Shown: positions 21,442 to 33,480, numbered from the stretch's first letter. The stretch: 64,000 nt of DNA from Dactylis glomerata (GCA_007115705.1 QXEO01001125.1:186001-250000); one strand, 5' to 3'. Made by a program: numbers and translations. The notes: generated from the sequence alone by a model not told the origin.

Positions 21442-24315
21442 AGCATCCCCAAGCTTAACTCCTGCTCGTCCTCGAGTAGGTAAGTGATAACAAAAGAAAT
21501 AATTTTTGAGGTGACATGCACCTACACAATCTTGATCATGTATGTAAGCATTGTGTGCTGGGATCAAAAGAACTTAAAACATGGGCATGAAAGACATAAT
21601 CTTGCTAGGAGAAACTTAGCAACCATGTTATAACATGAAAATGAACACAAACAAAAGATCATGAAAATGAAACAATGAAAGTCAAACGTGTATTCAAATC
21701 ATAAGGAAAAACATACTAATGGTTTTCAGCTTGTCCTTCATGGAGAGCAAAACATAAATGCATAGGATACCTTCAAGTTTAAGAGGGCGACTAGATACAA
21801 TAATTTAAGAACAAGTGAAACCAACAATATGAATCAATCAATGAAAACTTTGGGACAATGCACATTATACTCAGAATGACAACTATGCTCTCTTAATGGT
21901 GCATAAAGATAGAAGGTGGTGACTCAACATAAAAGTAAAAGAAAGGCCCTTCGCGGAGGGAAGCAGTGATTGCAAGTTTTATAAACCTTCAAAAATTATG
22001 GTACTTACCGGCTTTGAGCTCTCATTGCCCCCATCATAAGCATCTTGAATGGTTAAAGTTAACGCGAGAACACTTATGCTGCATATGCTTGACAAATCAT
22101 AAGTTGAAAACTTCGTGTTCCGTGAATACGAGTACCCAAACCTCATGCTACTTTACTTAGAGTCCCAAGCAAGGCTCTTGTCATTGTAAGTATACACGTA
22201 TCATCGGGAACCGCCAACGGGGTACCTTTGTGCCCGATGACATGGAACAAGCCCACATCAAAATGACAGGACAAGCAGACAATGAACACCTCGACATCTC
22301 TTTTATTTACCATTTGTATAGCTTTTTATTTTGAGATGCGTCGTCGAATGTCCACTATGGGTATGCTGCAAATTTCCACCATGAATTATGCATGGCTTAG
22401 ATTGGCGCCCAGGCATTTCTCTAACACATATACAAACTCCATGATCCCGCAAGATTCCCAATTCATTTCACACCGCGAGTATCCATAAACAAAAGATCAC
22501 GATATCAACTCAAATAAGAAGTGCAATATTGAAAGCTTGCCCCATGACGGCATGGTCGGGCTAATTCCCAACTTATAACTTGCAAGCATAACAACTTAAC
22601 ATAAGAGACCACAATATCAAATTTTTAAGAACGAGAAAAATAAAGTGTGCCATCCAGTTCGTGAGAGCTTTACTGACCAATTTTCGCATAACACTGGTAA
22701 GAGTTTAATTTGAAGAGTAGATAAAAACAAGTCAAATGTACTTTGGAATAGCCAATTGCTAATAGGTATGTAGGGTGGGAACTTTGGCAAACTTGGTTTT
22801 TAGGAGTTGGATGCACGAGTAGAGCTCATACTCAGTACAGAACGAAGGCTAGCAAAAGACTGGGAGCGACCAACTAAGAGAGCAATAATGGCCGTAATCA
22901 TGCAGAGCGACAAAGCGACATTAAAAAAAGCATAAGATGGCATCAAAAGTCAAAAACTAAATGATCATAGAGTCTTATGGCGACTTTGTAAGAGTCTAAC
23001 ATATGTGAGCATGCGCCAAGTCAACCCAAATAAAGCATCAAGGAGAAAACCAAAATAATGCTTCCAAACGATAAAAACAACGCATGATTTTTTCAAAGGC
23101 TCATTAAGCAATCTCAGTTATTTTGAGACAAGTCATGCTACAGCAAAACCACTAAGCATACTATCAAAAAGACATCAAGCACGATATGCAAAAGCCTAGG
23201 CCGCAGTCTACACAAGCTCCTTCTTGTACCACTTTTTTGCATAAAGCTTTTTCTCTTTTCCAACACCATTCAAACTTTTTATAACCACCTCTTTTGATGA
23301 AAACCAATATAGACCAGAGGCAAAAATACACCTTGATGAAAAGATATAACAAGATCTGAACGCAAATCAAGGCGAAAATGAAAGCTAAACGCAGTTCTAA
23401 AAAAAAGAACACTCATTGAAATTTTAAGAATGAAAAACGGAGTGTTCTTGGCAAATGAAAAGCAAGGCAACTTCTCCAAAAGAAATTTGTTGGGGTCCAA
23501 CCATTTATTGCAGCAAACAAAACTAAACTAAACTGAAAACTAAAAATAACTGACGCTCCAAGAAAAATGCATAATGCATGAAGCAATAAAAATATAGTGT
23601 CTTGAAAGGTGACCTGATTTTTGCCGATAAAGAAGGGGTGCCTCGGGGGCATCCCCAAGCTTTGACGCTTGTACTTCTTGGATATTTCTTGGGGTGATGC
23701 ATGGGCATCCCCAAGCTTGAGCTTTTGTCCATTCTTCAACTCATCTCATCACTCTCCGATCCCTACACTTCAAAACTTCCTTCATACAAAACTAAACACA
23801 AATCTATTAGCAACATTAGTGTAAGCATAACATAGAATCAACCCTTTTTGCTTCAGGTTTCAACCTAAAACCACCACATATAAAGCATATACTACTGTAG
23901 CAACTTCCCCAAAAGTTTCATGATCAAAAGAACTCAAAAATAAAGCGATATAGCGGCAAACACAAATATTGGCAGAAATCTGTCAAAACAGAACAACTGA
24001 CAAAGGTCGAATTTTTAGAGGGTTTTCTGTTGCTCAAATCAAAAAGTGTTGAACTAATGAAAGTTTGGATATAACCTGGGGCATATGTACAAGAAATCGC
24101 AGATACAAAAGATATACAGAGAATTTTCACGAATTTTTATGGTGCAGCACTGAAAACAGTTTCAGGACAGCAACATCCCCAAATCTTACCTCACTCAAAT
24201 TAGAGGCTTATCTTGGCACAAAAATGAAATCAAAAGGATAAGAAGCGGTTATTACAGTAGTAATAACTTCCAAGACTCAAATAAAAGAAAAAGAACTGAA
24301 AGTAAAAACATTGGG
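21442..24315 (-). other. internal 2 non-coding 3' region
   Basis: Longer version of the internal 1 non-coding region. It retains 22141-23333, which internal 1 lacks. No coding frame of note. Polypurine-like motifs occur at 21442, about 23650 and about 23708. Confidence 0.7.
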
Positions 24316-25149
24316 TTATCTCCCAAGAGTGCTTTTCTTTAACGCCTTTGAGCTAGGCAGAGAAAGTTTGAGAAGATGCTCACATAAGAAATATGAATTG
24401 AAGACAAAGAGAGCATCAAGGAGCAAATATAAAACACATTTAAGTCTAACCCAGTTCCTATGCATAGGAATCTTGTAAGAAAATATATCAAAGAAGCACA
24501 TAGTAACAAGCATGGGTAGATAAAATAAGAGCAACTTCAGAACTTTCAATATAAAGAGAGGTGTTTTAGTAACATGAAAATTCCAACAACCATATTTTCC
24601 TCTCTCATAATAATTCTCAGTAGCATCATAAACAAACTCAACAATATAATTATCACACTCACCCTCCTTTGTTAAGCATGGAGTGCGATCAAATAAGGTA
24701 TTAGTTAAAGAGTTACTCTTATTGGGAGGTAGACATGGGTAGCTCCATTCTTCCTCCTCTTTTTCATCCAATGAGCTTCCAGTTTTAGCAATTTCTTCTT
24801 CCATAGGCTCCTTCAAGGCATTAGTCTCTTCCGTTGGAGAGCATCTATTAAGATATTTAAGAATATAGCCATTTTTTCCCTTGTAATTATCAAAGCAAAA
24901 TGTTAGTATATCATAGACTTCATATTTATAAGGTGCATCATCAGTATCAAGCAAATAAGCAAGTTCGAATGCACCCTTCCAAGCAATAAATTCTTCAATT
25001 TGTTCCACATCAAAAAAGTCATAATTTCCATTAATATAAGAAGATATGGTAACATCATCATTATACTCAAATTGAAAAGGGAGGTGTTTATACCTCCTAC
25101 AGCAACAAGATTTATCAAAGCAATAAGTACCATTATAAGTAGAGCACAC
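24316..25149 (-). CDS. 277-codon ORF with two C-terminal membrane segments, function unknown
   Basis: An open frame running from just inside the truncated primer site to 24316. The first codon of the stated span is GTG. The frame is open further upstream without an ATG, so the N-terminus may be truncated or spliced. Order of features: Cys-rich start (CFDKSCCCRRYK), acidic middle (EEEIAKTGSSLDEKEEEEW), then two hydrophobic stretches near residues 205-225 and 240-262 (FILKVLKLLLFYLPMLVTMC; CVLYLLLDALFVFNSYFLCE). No gag, protease or polymerase motif is visible. A membrane protein of an Athila-type element or a captured host gene are both possible; I do not recognise it. Confidence 0.5.
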   Translation of the reverse strand: MCSTYNGTYCFDKSCCCRRYKHLPFQFEYNDDVTISSYINGNYDFFDVEQIEEFIAWKGAFELAYLLDTDDAPYKYEVYDILTFCFDNYKGKNGYILKYLNRCSPTEETNALKEPMEEEIAKTGSSLDEKEEEEWSYPCLPPNKSNSLTNTLFDRTPCLTKEGECDNYIVEFVYDATENYYERGKYGCWNFHVTKTPLFILKVLKLLLFYLPMLVTMCFFDIFSYKIPMHRNWVRLKCVLYLLLDALFVFNSYFLCEHLLKLSLPSSKALKKSTLGR

Positions 25150-25180
25150 ATTTCTAGCAATGATATATGCTACTGGTTGA

Positions 25181-25188
25181 TGGCGCCA
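25181..25188 (-). other. truncated primer-binding site of internal 2
   Basis: Only TGGCGCC plus one base of the 18-base tRNA-Asp site remains before the sequence diverges (minus strand TGGCGCCATCAACC). Reverse transcription from this site would be poorly primed. Confidence 0.6.
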
Positions 25189-25201
25189 GAAAAGAGGCTG
25201 C

Positions 25202-26863
25202 TGGCGTGGAGCAGTAAGTCCTTGTGTGTGGTGAATGACCAGCCCGTTGGGAACCCCAAGAGGAAGGTATGATGAGTATAGCAGCGAGTTTTCCCTCAGT
25301 TAAGAAACCAAGGTTTAATGTCGGTCAGGAGAGGAGAGACAATGACGACTAAAGGTGATGCAGACTGGCTTAATAACACTCCAACAAGGGCGCCGTTTAA
25401 CGATACTTGTTGACTCGTCTTCGGCCAATAGCAACGCGGAACCTGCACACAACAAAACCAAGTACTTTGTTCCCAACTTGCGATGAGGTTGTCAATCTCA
25501 CCGGTTTGCTTGAAACAAAGGTTATGAGCGTATCGAGTGGAAAACAATATAGTATGCGAGTAAAGTAAACAGTACGAGAAAAGTAAACAGATGATAGCAA
25601 TATGATGTAAATAGGACCGGGATCCACAGTTCACTAGTGGTGTCCCTCCATAAGATAAAATAACACATGCTGGGTAAACAAATTACAGTTGGGCAATTGA
25701 TAGAATAAAGATAAACGTGATATGTCAAGAAGATCACTATGAGATTTACTCTGGGCATTACAACAAAATACATAGACCGCCATCCAACTGCATCTATGAC
25801 TAATAATCCACTCCCGGGGATATCAATCCGAACACCCCAAAAGTATTAAGTTGCGAACAACAGATAATTGCATTAAGCAAAGTGTGTAATGTAAACAAAG
25901 CATATGCCCTTGAGCATATGAATGTTGTTTTCTCCCTAGTAGCAACAGCACATCTACCACCTTAGAGGTTTCTGTCACTCCCCCAGGTGAAATAGAGGCA
26001 TGAACCCACTATCGAGCATAAATACCCCCTCTTAGAGTCACTAGCAACTACTCGGCCGAGATAGCTACTAACAACGGAGAGCATGCAAGATCATAAACAA
26101 CATAGAGATAACAAAAGATATAATTCAGTACAACAACTTAATCATAAACACCAATATTCATCGGATCCCAACAAACCAAACATGTAGAATTACATAACGG
26201 TGATCTCAATCATGTAGGGCAGCTCATGAGATCTAAACATGAAGCACATGGTGGAGAAGACAACCATCTAGCTACTGCTATGGACCCATAGTCCAAGGTA
26301 GACTACTCACTCATCGCTCCGGAGGCAAGCATGGCGATGAAGAAGACCTCCGGTGGCGATTCCCCTCTCCGGCAGGGTGCCGGGAAGAGCTTCTGGACCC
26401 TCCCGATCTTCGGGTCGACGACGGCGGCGGATCGCGATGTGTTCTGGAAAATTGATCGGGTCCTTAGGTTTTTTCCGTCGGGGGGTCTTTATAGGCGAAG
26501 GGGCGATGTCAGAGGAGGGGCCAGGCGCCCTCACGTGGGGCCCGCGCGGCCAGGGGCCTGGCCGCGCCACCCCTATGTGTGGGGCCCTGGTGGCCCCCTC
26601 CTACTCCTCTTCGGATCTCTGGAAGCTTCCGGGTAAAATAAGACTTCAGGAACTTGTTTCGTGCAATTCCGAGAATATTTCCTGTGTATCACTTCTGAAA
26701 CACAAAAACAGCAGAAAACAGGAAACTGGCACTGTGGCAACTCGTTAATAGGTTAGTTCCGGAAAATGCATAAAAGTGCCACGAAGTGTAACGAAACAAT
26801 AGGCAAATGGTGTAAAAACAAGCATGGAGCATCAAAAATTATAGATACGTTGGAGACGTATCA
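25202..26863 (-). repeat. LTR3 (gypsy family)
   Basis: 1662 bases; on the minus strand it runs TGATACG (26863) to CCACGCCA (25202). It is the rightmost LTR of the array. Its outer flank is ATATA within a protein-coding-like leader of the LTR4 element. Confidence 0.85.
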
Positions 26864-27281
26864 ATATACAATTTATCAATTTGTTCCCATAAGTGTTTCC
26901 CTTTTTGTGACAAGCGGTGTTCCTCATAATATTTTTGTTGCTCTTTCGTGAATCCACCTTGCCAAAAAGATTTAGTTTCAAAGAAACCAACAATTGATAG
27001 AAAGCATGATAATGCAAGATAATAACAGACCAACAAAAATAACAACTATAGTAGGAACTAATTTTTTGTATTTTTGATAAAACGATGCAAGTAAAAATAA
27101 AGCAAAAGCAAAACTTAAAACAAAGTAAAGGATGTGCGTGCGAAAACTCCCCTCGCAGAAGTCTTCTTCCTCCCCGGCAACAGCGCCAGAAAAACTTGCT
27201 TGCTGTTTTATGGTGCCAAGTTGACGGGGGAAAATATAGTTGATGTAGGAATTCCCCGACAACGGCGCCAGAAAAACTTGT
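26864..27281 (-). pseudogene. 5' internal fragment of the LTR4 element, with duplicated primer site
   Basis: Inside LTR4 lie two primer-site sequences: 27253-27270 (minus TGGCGCCGTTGTCGGGGA) and 27171-27188 (TGGCGCTGTTGCCGGGGA). A leader with AGGGGAGTTTTCGCACGC follows, as in the other family members. A frame from about 27045 to 26864 encodes a hydrophobic start (LFLLVCYYLALSCFLSIVGF) followed by KEQQKYYEEHRLSQKGKHLW. It resembles a signal-anchored protein and is cut off by LTR3. It has no ATG in the expected place and no known domain. Confidence 0.6.
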
Positions 27282-28943
27282 TGATGGCGCGGTGTTGGTG
27301 TGTGAAATTAATGAAGTAAATGACCGCCAGTTGGAAACCCCCAAGAGCAAGGTGTGATGAATATATCAGCAAGTTTTTCCCTCAGTAAGAAACCAAGGTA
27401 GTCAATCCAGTAGGAGGACAAAATATGACTGAAGGTGATGCCCACTAGCTGCGTGATGCTCTAACAAGGGCGCCATTAACGATTACTTGTTAACGCGTCT
27501 TCAACCAGTAGCAACGTGGAACCTACACACAACACAACCAAATACTTTGTTCCCAACTTACGATGAGGTTGTCAATCTCACCGGTTTGCTTGAAACAAAG
27601 GTTATGAGCGTATCGAGTGGAAATCAATAGTAATATGCGAGTAAAGTAAACAGTGCGAGTAAAGTAAACAAGTGATAGCAATATAAAGGAAATAGGACTG
27701 GGGTCCATAGTTCACTAGTGGTGTCTCTCCATAAGATAAAATAATACATAATGGGTAAACAAATTACAGTTGGGCAATTGATAGAATAAAGACAACGTGC
27801 ATATGATGAGAGGATCACTATGAGATTTACTCTGGACATTACAGCAAGATACATAGACCGCCATCCAACTGCATCTATGACTAATAATCCACTTGTGGCG
27901 AATCAATCCGAGAACTCCACAAGTATTAAGTTGCGAACAACAGATAATTGCATTAAGCAAAGTGTGTAATGTAAACAAAGCATATGCCCTCGAGCATATG
28001 AATGTTGTTTTCCCCCTAGTAGCAACAACACATCTACAACCTTAGAGGTTTCTGTCACTCCCCCAGATTAAATAGAGGCATGAACCCACTATCTACCATA
28101 AATACCCCCTCTTGGAGTCACTAGCAACTACTCGGCCAGGATAGCTACTAACAACGGAGAGCATGCAAGATCATAAACAACATAGAGATAACAAAAGATA
28201 AATTTCAGTACTTCAACTCAAGCATAACACCAATATTCATCGGATCCCAACAAACCAAACATGTAGAATTATATCACGGTGATCTCAATCATGTAAGGCA
28301 GCTCATGAGATCTAAACATGAAGCACATGGTGGAGAAGACAACCATCTAGCTACTGCTATGGACCCATAGTCCAAGGTAGACTACTCACTCATTGCTCCG
28401 GAGGCAAGCATGGCGATGAAGAAGACCTCCGGTGATGATTCCCCTCTCCGGCAGGGTGCCGGGAAGAGCTTCTGGACCCTCCCGATCTTCGGGTCGACGG
28501 CGGCGGCGGATCGTGATGTGTTCTGCAAAATTGATCGGGTCTTTAGGTTTTTCCCGTCGGGGGGTCTTTATAGGCGAAGGGGCATCGTCAGAAGTGGACC
28601 GAGGTGGTCTCACACATAGGGGGCGCGACCCAGCCCCTGGCCACGCCGCCTAAGTGTGTGGGGCCCTCGTGGTCCCACTCCGTCTCCTCTTCGGTTCTCT
28701 GGAAGCTTCGGTGAAATTCTAGGCGACTGGCTTTGGTTTCGTCCAATTCCGAGAATATTTCCTGTGTAACTTTTCTGAAACACAAAAATAGCAGAAAACA
28801 GGGAACTGGCACTGTGGCAACTTGTTAATAGGTTAGTTCCGGAAAATGCATAAAAGTGCCACGAAGTATAACGAAACACTAAGCAAATGGTGTAAAAACA
28901 AGCATGGAGCATCAAAAATTATGGATACGTTGGAGACGTATCA
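27282..28943 (-). repeat. LTR4 (gypsy family)
   Basis: 1662 bases; on the minus strand it runs TGATACGTCTCCAACGTATC (28943) to GCGCCATCA (27282). It is the 5' LTR of an element whose remainder was cut by the array. It interrupts exon 2 of the CACTA-A protease gene; the outer flank is CTGAC. Confidence 0.87.
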
Positions 28944-31510
28944 CTGACCAAAGGCGCTCCCATGACAAATTTAGGCTTAGGGGCTACCACAGCCTTGGGA
29001 AACCTGTCATCTTGGGAAGCCAGAACGTCTTCAACACTTATACCCCATTCAGCTGCCCACTTCTCTGCTAATTCCAAATCTTGCCCCTGCACCAGAGAGA
29101 GAACATTCTCGAATAACACCCTGAGGGGTGGGATCAATTGTTTGGCCTGTTGTCCAAGTTGAGGAACGTCTGATCTTTTTTTGCTTGTACTTGTACTTGA
29201 TTTGCTCTCACTTGCACTTGCACGTGATCTGCTCTTTTTCCCTTCCTTCTGCAATGTGCGTGTATAGTCATCAGGCTTATGGTGCAAGTCATACTGCGGT
29301 GGAAGGGTCAGTAAGTATTTTGAATATGCTTTTTGCTTCTCGGTGTATTCCGGGCAGGGCTCAGGTTCCTTCTTTTTCATCTGTGCATCATAATGTTCCT
29401 TTGCTATCCTGGCGTTTTCCTCAGGGGTACGATCATAAGGTCTGATGGGAAGATTAGCTTGAGGTACCTTTGGGAGGGGCGACAGTTTGCGCTTTGGGGA
29501 GCTCCGTCGCTTAGAACTCATCAACAGAGCGTTCTTGCTGGCACGCTTCCGCTTAGTATCCTTAGCAGGCGGCGGCGGAGACGGCCGACCCAAGTCCGGC
29601 GGCGGTGATCGAGATGGACTCGTGTTGTGGTGGCCGTAGTCATGTGGAGGGCTTGGAGGTGATGAAGGTGATGGAGGTGTAGGTGACCTGCGATGACTCG
29701 GAGGCGGTGTTGTCCTTGGGGCCGAGCCTGGAAGCTTGATGTAGTTCTTGTCCCATAGAATGACTCCACCCAGTACTTCTCCGAGTGTCCTCTCATCTTT
29801 GGGTCCAGCGATGTCAAGCTCCATATCATGAAACCCCGGCATGATTTCATCCACCCCGACTTTAGCATAGCCAGCTGAAATCTCACGGCCATGCCAGCGT
29901 ACATCAGGACCAGAAGGTAAAGCTTGTCTGATGGCCACCTTCATGGATATGTTCTTCATTCTTTGATGGAGTTCACATGATGTTGACTCCTTGATTCCAT
30001 CCACGGGGTAGCCAGGACCGCCCTCTGTCATTCGTCGTGCATCGTCGGTCGGGGCCTCAGATTCAGCCACGCTGCTTTTCCGCTTAGATGGGCCAGCGGT
30101 AATATCGAGTGCAGGATCTTGCTGGCGTACTACTCCTCTAAGTTCGTCAATCTGCTGCTGTTGCTCATTAAGTCTGGCAAGCAACAGGTTGAACTTGTCA
30201 TTTTTCTCATCGTGCTGTCGCTTCTTTGCTCTCGCTCGGCTTCTGTAAGTCTCTTGGTCTTTGGCAAACCCAAGCCACCACGGGTAAGAAGGACCAAAGC
30301 CTCGCGTTCATCCTCCATGTTCGTCATTCCCGAGGACCAGTGTGAGCAAGTCTTTCTCTCTATCTAGAGTGAACTGTCTTTTTCCCTCTTTAATTTCTTT
30401 CACTATTTTTTCCAATTTTCCCTGGGTATCCTAAGACCGTTACTGCAGATAAGGTCCCCTGTTAGTTCGTCGTACGAACCACCATGCGCAAGGAACCAAT
30501 TTCTTGCTCTCATTTCCCACTCATCATGGATGGGTTCAGGTGTGATCCCTTTAGCAATCATCTCTTGCTCTTTCTTATCCCACTTTGGGATGGCAGTCTC
30601 ATAGCCCCCTGGCCCCAGCGTGTGGTGATATTTCTTCTTGTCGGCATTTTTCTTGTTCTTTTCTGATAATGCCTTGGCATCTTCTGACTCCTTGTACTCC
30701 TGAAATACCTTCTAGTGATTCGCCTGCTTGGCTAGATACCCTTCGAATACTGGCACTTTCTTTGTCTTCAGATAGTTTTTCCATAGTTTCTTCTTCCACA
30801 CCCGGAATAGTTTGGCCATCTTCTTTAGAGTCCACTGCTTAACTTTGGCCCTTAGTTCTCTTGCGGCGTCTTCATTCTCATATTCTAGCAGGTTGAAATG
30901 TGCCATGAGATCATTCCAAAGACTCTCTTTGTACCTTTCGGCGACATAGTCACTATCGTCTGCCCCTTTGCGCTTGTTCAACTCCGGAACGCTGATCGGG
31001 ATGTGATCCCTAACCAGAACTCCGCATTGCTTCTTGAATGTGTCAGCAACCTTCTTAGGAAGCTTGGGTTCGCCCGTAGGCAATATGACCTCAAAGGTGT
31101 AATGCGTTCGTGCATCCAACTTTTTGGTCGGGCCTCGTTTCGTAACTTTGCTCGATGTGGAGGCCTAAGAGGAGAAACATTCATCAATTAATGTATATGT
31201 ATATAATATACAGCTATCTCCAATATTTTTCACATATTACAAGTGATTGCCGAACTTCATATATATACCTCACCGGACTTTGTTATTTGTCCACCGGCTT
31301 CTCCATCAGCGGAGCTATCGCCTTCTCCGTCAACGGAGCTATCGCCTACCCCGTCGGCTTCATCTTCGTGTCGGTCGACCTCTATTCCATCTCCGAAGGG
31401 GTTCAGATATGACGACGGAGATTTAGCTGGTTCAACATCGGGGGCGTCTTTGATTATATCTTCGAGAAGTTCTTCCTCTTCTAGGTTCCTGCTATGTGGA
31501 TCCATAGTTT
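28944..31510 (-). pseudogene. CACTA-A Ptta/En/Spm-type transposon gene, 5' part
   Basis: Homologue of the CACTA-B gene at 41151-44888. Exon 1 spans 31510-31269 (ATG at 31505, acidic product MDPHSRNLEEEELLEDIIKD). Exon 2 starts at 31164 (ASTSSKVTKRGPTKKLDART) and encodes the plant transposase region (DHIPISVPELNKRK, NDLMAHFNLLEYE, KKKLWKNYLK). The reading frame is broken by TAG at 30712-30714 (expected Trp), a frameshift in a T-run near 30406-30411 and TGA at 30308-30310 (expected Arg). It then runs open, with coiled-coil (NEQQQQIDELRGVV) and Pro-rich segments, until LTR4 cuts it at 28944. Without these lesions it would continue into the protease exons at 15362-14732. Confidence 0.82.
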
Positions 31511-32052
31511 CTGCAAAATACCGACATTTGTATTTCAATTATGGACGCTATATGGAACAATACCGATATTTGATTAACTAATAAACTAACTAGCAAGCTA
31601 ACAAATAAACTAATAAACTAACTACAAAAAAATAAACTAACAAACTAACAAAAATAACCTAACAAAATTACTAATAAACTAACTAACTAGCTAGCTAGCT
31701 AGCAAATTAAATAACTTAACATAAAAACTAAATAATTTAATCTAACTAAGAATAACAATCTAACTAAATAATTTAAACTAACTTAATCTAACTAAATAAC
31801 AATCTAACTAAATAACATCTAACTTAAACTAATCTAACCAAATAACATCTAACTAAAAAACAATCTAACTAAATAACTTAAAACTAAACTTAATCTAACT
31901 AACTAAAATTACATCTAACTAACTAAATAACATCTATATAAATAACAATATAACTAAATAACATCTAACTTAATCTAATCTAACTAAATAACATCTAACT
32001 TAATCGAACTAACTAAAATTAACAAAAAAAACCTAATTAACCCTAACAGTAC
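31511..32052 (-). repeat. AT-rich leader intron of the CACTA-A gene
   Basis: Between the donor at 32052 (minus CAG|GTACTG) and the acceptor at 31511 (TGCAG). It is filled with degenerate repeats of TAACTAAATAACATC and related motifs. The equivalent CACTA-B intron also holds tandem repeats. Confidence 0.65.
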
Positions 32053-32395
32053 CTGCAACGAGGCGGGAGCGCGGACGGCGGCGAGGCGGGAGCGGAGGCA
32101 GCGCGGACGGTTGACGTCGGACGGTAGTGCGGAGAGCAGCGAGGCGGGAGCGGAGGCGGCGCGGACGGGTGACGCCAGATGGCGGCGGCGTTCGGGCGCG
32201 CGGACGGCTGCGGCGTTCGGGCACGCGGACGGCGGCGACGCTCGGGCGCGCGGAGGCGGCGGCGAGGCGGGAGCGGAGGCGGGAGCGGACGTCGGCGGCG
32301 AGCTCCGATCCGGGCAGCCTGGCGGCGTCTGCTTCTTCTCCTCGCGCACGAAAACGTCGAAGTCCCGGTCGGTGGAACCGACCAGGGACGAAGGA
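32053..32395 (-). other. GC-rich 5' leader exon of the CACTA-A gene
   Basis: Very GC-rich (GGCGGCG runs), no stable long frame in the gene's direction, ends in a GT donor at 32052. A TAAAAAAG motif on the minus strand at about 32396-32403 could be a weak TATA box. The position matches the CACTA-B leader exon at 46081-46385. Confidence 0.5.
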
Positions 32396-32411
32396 CGACT
32401 TTTTTACCCCC

Positions 32412-32570
32412 AGGCCTTTAGTCCCGGCCAGTGGCTCAAACCGGGACTAAAGGGGGGGTCTTTAGTCCCGGTTTGAGCCACCGGCCGGGACTAAAGGCCT
32501 TGACGGGGGGTTCCCCAGAAAGAGGCCTTTAGTCCCGGTCTGTGGTTCGGGCCGGGACTAAAGGCCCAAA
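32412..32570. repeat. internal subterminal-type palindromes of CACTA-A
   Basis: At least three foldbacks built from CTTTAGTCCCGG and CCGGGACTAAAG (around 32417-32452, 32458-32497, 32525-32564), the same units as at the element's ends. They lie in the middle of the element, directly upstream of the protease gene's leader. Confidence 0.85.
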
Positions 32571-32589
32571 ACAGGGAAACCCTATTTTC

Positions 32590-33480
32590 TATTTTTTGTT
32601 TTACGTGTTTTATAAATAATTATCTGTTTTAATAAGTAATTCAAATCTATTTTCTGTTTTATGTGTTTGAAATTGAATAACTAATTCAAAACTATTTTCT
32701 ATTTTCAAAGTCAATTATTTTAACTATTCAAACTATTAACTATTTTGCCATTTTCAATTAAAACTATATTGATTAATATTCTTTTTGCATATTTTAGCAT
32801 TTGACAAAACTATGAATATAAAAAGTGTTGGAAATTGAATAATTAATTCAAAACTATTTTCTATTTACAAAATCAATTATTTTAACAATTCAAACTATTA
32901 ACTATTTTGCCATTTTCAATTAAAACTATATTGATTAATATTCTTTTTGCATATTTTAGAATTTGACAAAACTATGAATATAAAAAGTGTTGGAAATTGA
33001 ATAACTAATTCAAAAATATTTTCTATTTTCAAAATCAATTATTTTAACTATTCAAACTATTAACTATTTTGCCATTTTCAATTAAAACTATATTGATTAA
33101 TATTCTTTTTGCATATTTTAGAATTTGACAAAACTATGAATATAAAAAGTGTTGGAAATTGAATAACTAATTTAAAACTATTTTCTATTTTCAAAATCAA
33201 TTATTTTAACTATTCAAACAATTAACTATTTTGCCATTTTCAATTAAAACTATATTGATTAATATTCTTTTTGCATATTTTAGAATTTAATAAAACTATG
33301 TATATGAAAAGTGTTTGAAATTGAATAACTGATTCAAAACTATTTTCTATTTTCAAAATCAATTATTTTAACTATTCAAACTATTTTGCCATTTTAAATT
33401 AAAACTATATTGATTAATATTTTTTTGCATATTTTAGAATTTGATAAAATTATGAATATGAAAAGTGTTTGAAATTGAAT
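32590..33480. repeat. 162-bp tandem array in CACTA-A
   Basis: About five AT-rich units. The landmark GCATATTTTAG recurs at 32787, 32949, 33111, 33273 and 33427 (spacing 162, 162, 162, 154). Each unit carries TTGAATAACTAATTCAAAAC and CTATTTTGCCATTTTCAATT. The same unit forms the array at 46680-47560 in CACTA-B. Confidence 0.88.

Larger units (their letters stand above)
15363..26863 (-). mobile_element. tandem gypsy array LTR1-internal1-LTR2-internal2-LTR3
   Basis: Three LTRs (15363-17004, 19800-21441, 25202-26863), all on the minus strand, are separated by two different internal regions. Each LTR's 5' side is followed by the usual polypurine-like junction (minus-strand AAGCTTGG-GATGCT then TGATACG), except LTR3. 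LTR3's outer flank is ATATA, inside the leader of the element that owns LTR4. The left outer flank is GGCAT, so the two outer 5-mers do not match. Such arrays usually arise by unequal recombination between related insertions. No reverse transcriptase or integrase gene is present, so the parts are non-autonomous. Confidence 0.85.

Noticed and set aside
28919..30184. A separate 421-codon gene starting at 30184
   Set aside because: The first codon is TTG and the frame is the continuation of exon 2 of the CACTA-A fusion gene after its lesions. The last residues come from LTR4.
32111..32476. Arg/Ala-rich plus-strand frame in CACTA-A
   Set aside because: GC-rich leader sequence read on the wrong strand; the position matches the CACTA-B leader exon, which is non-coding.
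32590..33480. Regularly spaced repeats suggestive of a CRISPR array
   Set aside because: Units are head-to-tail and similar over their full 162 bases, with no short repeat plus unique spacer pattern, and the DNA is plant nuclear.
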